A DNA stretch of 7,209 bases from Planctomycetaceae bacterium. GTDB lineage: Bacteria > Planctomycetota > Planctomycetia > Pirellulales > Thermoguttaceae. A model generated the notes under the pieces. That model did not search any database. It had not been told where the DNA came from and saw only the letters and a list, made by a program, of their open reading frames with translations. Position 1 is the first letter of the stretch, and each line of letters opens with the position of its first letter. Both the position numbers and the translations under genes were made by a program. The stretch covers positions 1 to 7,209 of the forward strand of contig JAISQH010000316.1 in assembly GCA_031274385.1 (NCBI GenBank). The letters are read 5' to 3'. Below, in pieces: positions 6,427-7,209 of this stretch.

Positions 6427-6572
6427 TTTGAACAGGATTTTTTGGATTGTTAAGATGAATAGGATAATCTTTAGGATTTCCTTTCCATGTTGAAAAACAG
6501 AGATTGAGAATCGTCCGTTATTCTCAACAGACCATCCTACCAATTTTACCAATCCGAAAAATCTTATTCAGA
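6427..6572. repeat. Long imperfect hairpin built from AACAGGATT-type repeats
   Basis: Bases 6427-6472 (TTTGAACAGGATTTTTTGG...) and the reverse complement of 6527-6572 (TCTGAATAAGATTTTTCGG...) align without gaps at roughly three quarters of 46 positions. The apex carries a perfect 8-bp hairpin, TTGAGAAT (6504-6511) and ATTCTCAA (6520-6527), with an 8-nt loop. A further exact inverted copy of the first 13 bases, AATCCTGTTCAAA, lies at 6706-6718. The words resemble the AACAGGATTAACAGGAT family of dispersed repeats that I recall from environmental genomes. No protein is encoded. Confidence 0.6.
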
Positions 6573-6575
6573 CAA

Positions 6576-6603
6576 TTGTGGTTTTGGGATTGGGGATTAT
6601 AAT
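6576..6603 (+). promoter_or_regulatory. Candidate promoter for der
   Basis: TATAAT at 6598-6603 is a perfect -10 hexamer; TTGTGG at 6576-6581 is a half-matching -35 (first three bases) with a 16-bp spacer. A start near 6610 would give a leader of about 130 nt to the der ATG. It stands just after the long hairpin, so der could be transcribed separately from the ABC gene. Such hexamers are frequent in AT-rich DNA. Confidence 0.35.
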
Positions 6604-6740
6604 AACGGCTCATTTGACTCAATCAACCGTTTATTGACTGTTCCTTACAATCAACAAGTCCGATTCCGTCATTCCAAGCAACCGCTCATTCTTCCAATTT
6701 TTCCGAATCCTGTTCAAACGTTATTAGGTACAAAACAACG

Positions 6741-7209
6741 ATGTCTATTCCCAAAGTGGCGATTGTCGGGCGTCCCAATGTTGGTAAATCGAGTCTGTTC
6801 AATTGGTTAATTGGTCAGCGTGTTTCGATTGTTGATCCGACTGCCGGAGTCACACGGGATCGGGTTGCGTTTCTTCTTGATTTGAATGACGAAGGCGAAC
6901 AGCCGCAGTTGATTGAACTGATTGACACGGGCGGGATGGGAATTGTTGATGTGGATCATCTTTCGGAACATATCGAAGATCAAATCCGTATTGCGCTTCA
7001 TTCGGCTGATTTGATTCTTTTTGTTGTTGCGGCGCGGGACGGGGTGGTGCCGTTGGACGAGGCGGTTGCCGAACAACTCCGCCAACTCGACCGTCCGGTT
7101 CTGTTGGTTGCCAACAAAGCGGACAACGAACGCGAAGAACGGAACGCGGAAGAATTTCAACGTTTTGGTTGGGGCGTTCTGCCGGTGAGTGCGCAACAGA
7201 AACGAGGAC
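6741..7209 (+). CDS. der: Ribosome-assembly GTPase Der (EngA), 5' part, cut by the window end
   Basis: Der is a double-GTPase-domain protein needed for maturation of the 50S ribosomal subunit. The window contains its first 156 codons, still open at the last base, so only the first G domain is seen. Motifs: G1 GRPNVGKS (10-17), G2 Thr38 in AGVTRDR, G3 DTGG (62-65), G4 NKAD (125-128) and G5 VSA (149-151). The opening MSIPKVAIVGRPNVGKSSLFNWL is typical of Der and not of Era, whose G1 context and length differ, or of TrmE, where the G domain is internal. Start: ATG 6741; the best upstream purine run is TTAGGT, a weak Shine-Dalgarno at most. The second G domain and the C-terminal KH-like domain must lie beyond the window, so completeness cannot be judged. 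Confidence 0.93.
   Translation, partial: MSIPKVAIVGRPNVGKSSLFNWLIGQRVSIVDPTAGVTRDRVAFLLDLNDEGEQPQLIELIDTGGMGIVDVDHLSEHIEDQIRIALHSADLILFVVAARDGVVPLDEAVAEQLRQLDRPVLLVANKADNEREERNAEEFQRFGWGVLPVSAQQKRG

Larger units (their letters stand above)
6258..6740. other. Repeat-rich intergenic region between the ABC ATPase and der
   Basis: This 483-bp spacer has no credible gene. In order it holds an AT-rich stretch after the ABC stop, a GGAGG word resembling that upstream of queE (6293-6311), a GTAGGGGC double hairpin (6338-6406), a long imperfect hairpin (6427-6572), a promoter-like TATAAT (6598-6603) and a third copy of the AACAGGATT word in reverse (6706-6718). The last 130 bases before der look like an untranslated leader with no recognised riboswitch. 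Confidence 0.75.

Noticed and set aside
6807..7196. Minus-strand frame of 129 codons opposite der
   Set aside because: It is antisense to a clear Der GTPase domain with all G motifs, and the antisense protein has no recognisable motif.

Overview
The window looks like chromosomal DNA of a planctomycete (Planctomycetota, perhaps a Pirellulales-like lineage of moderate GC). The main pointer is a lipoprotein with the domain that planctomycetes carry in many copies (DUF1559-type, with the LSWRV..LP / LDEPWDSS..NKPLL / VEWTKP motifs). A eukaryote-like UDP-sugar pyrophosphorylase, SD-less start codons and spacers crowded with short repeats fit the same picture. The taxonomic call is inference, because there is no rRNA or other marker gene here.

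Layout. Bases 1-284 hold no gene, only two adjacent inverted repeats and a 14-bp tandem repeat that runs into the end of the first gene. Two genes then point leftward: a UAP-type UDP-N-acetylhexosamine pyrophosphorylase (285-1739) and, 60 bp upstream of it, a large lipoprotein with a DUF1559-like domain and a proline-rich tail (1800-3824). They may be co-transcribed. A divergent intergenic region (3825-4179) has a candidate extended -10 promoter on each strand and an octamer tandem repeat. Three genes then point rightward: queE (4180-4875), a Wzt/TagH-type ABC exporter ATPase with a C-terminal sugar-binding-like domain (4968-6257), and, after a 483-bp repeat-rich spacer, the first part of der (6741 to the window edge).

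How the genes relate. There is no single pathway. The pyrophosphorylase makes an activated aminosugar for the cell envelope, the ABC ATPase would power export of a surface polysaccharide (its permease is not in the window), and the lipoprotein is an envelope protein of unknown role, so there is a loose envelope theme. QueE (queuosine/7-deazaguanine synthesis) and Der (ribosome assembly GTPase) are housekeeping.

I found no phage, transposase, CRISPR array, defence system, tRNA or rRNA, and no convincing new enzymatic system. The most unusual feature is the density and placement of small non-coding repeats. Nearly every gene boundary carries a different one: an AACCACGAAAGACACGAA element, AATTGAAAATTG strings, TTARTYAG octamers, CTACTGR heptamers, a GTAGGGGC double hairpin and an AACAGGATT hairpin. 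Three of them end within about 20 bases of a start codon, and one supplies the stop codon of a gene.
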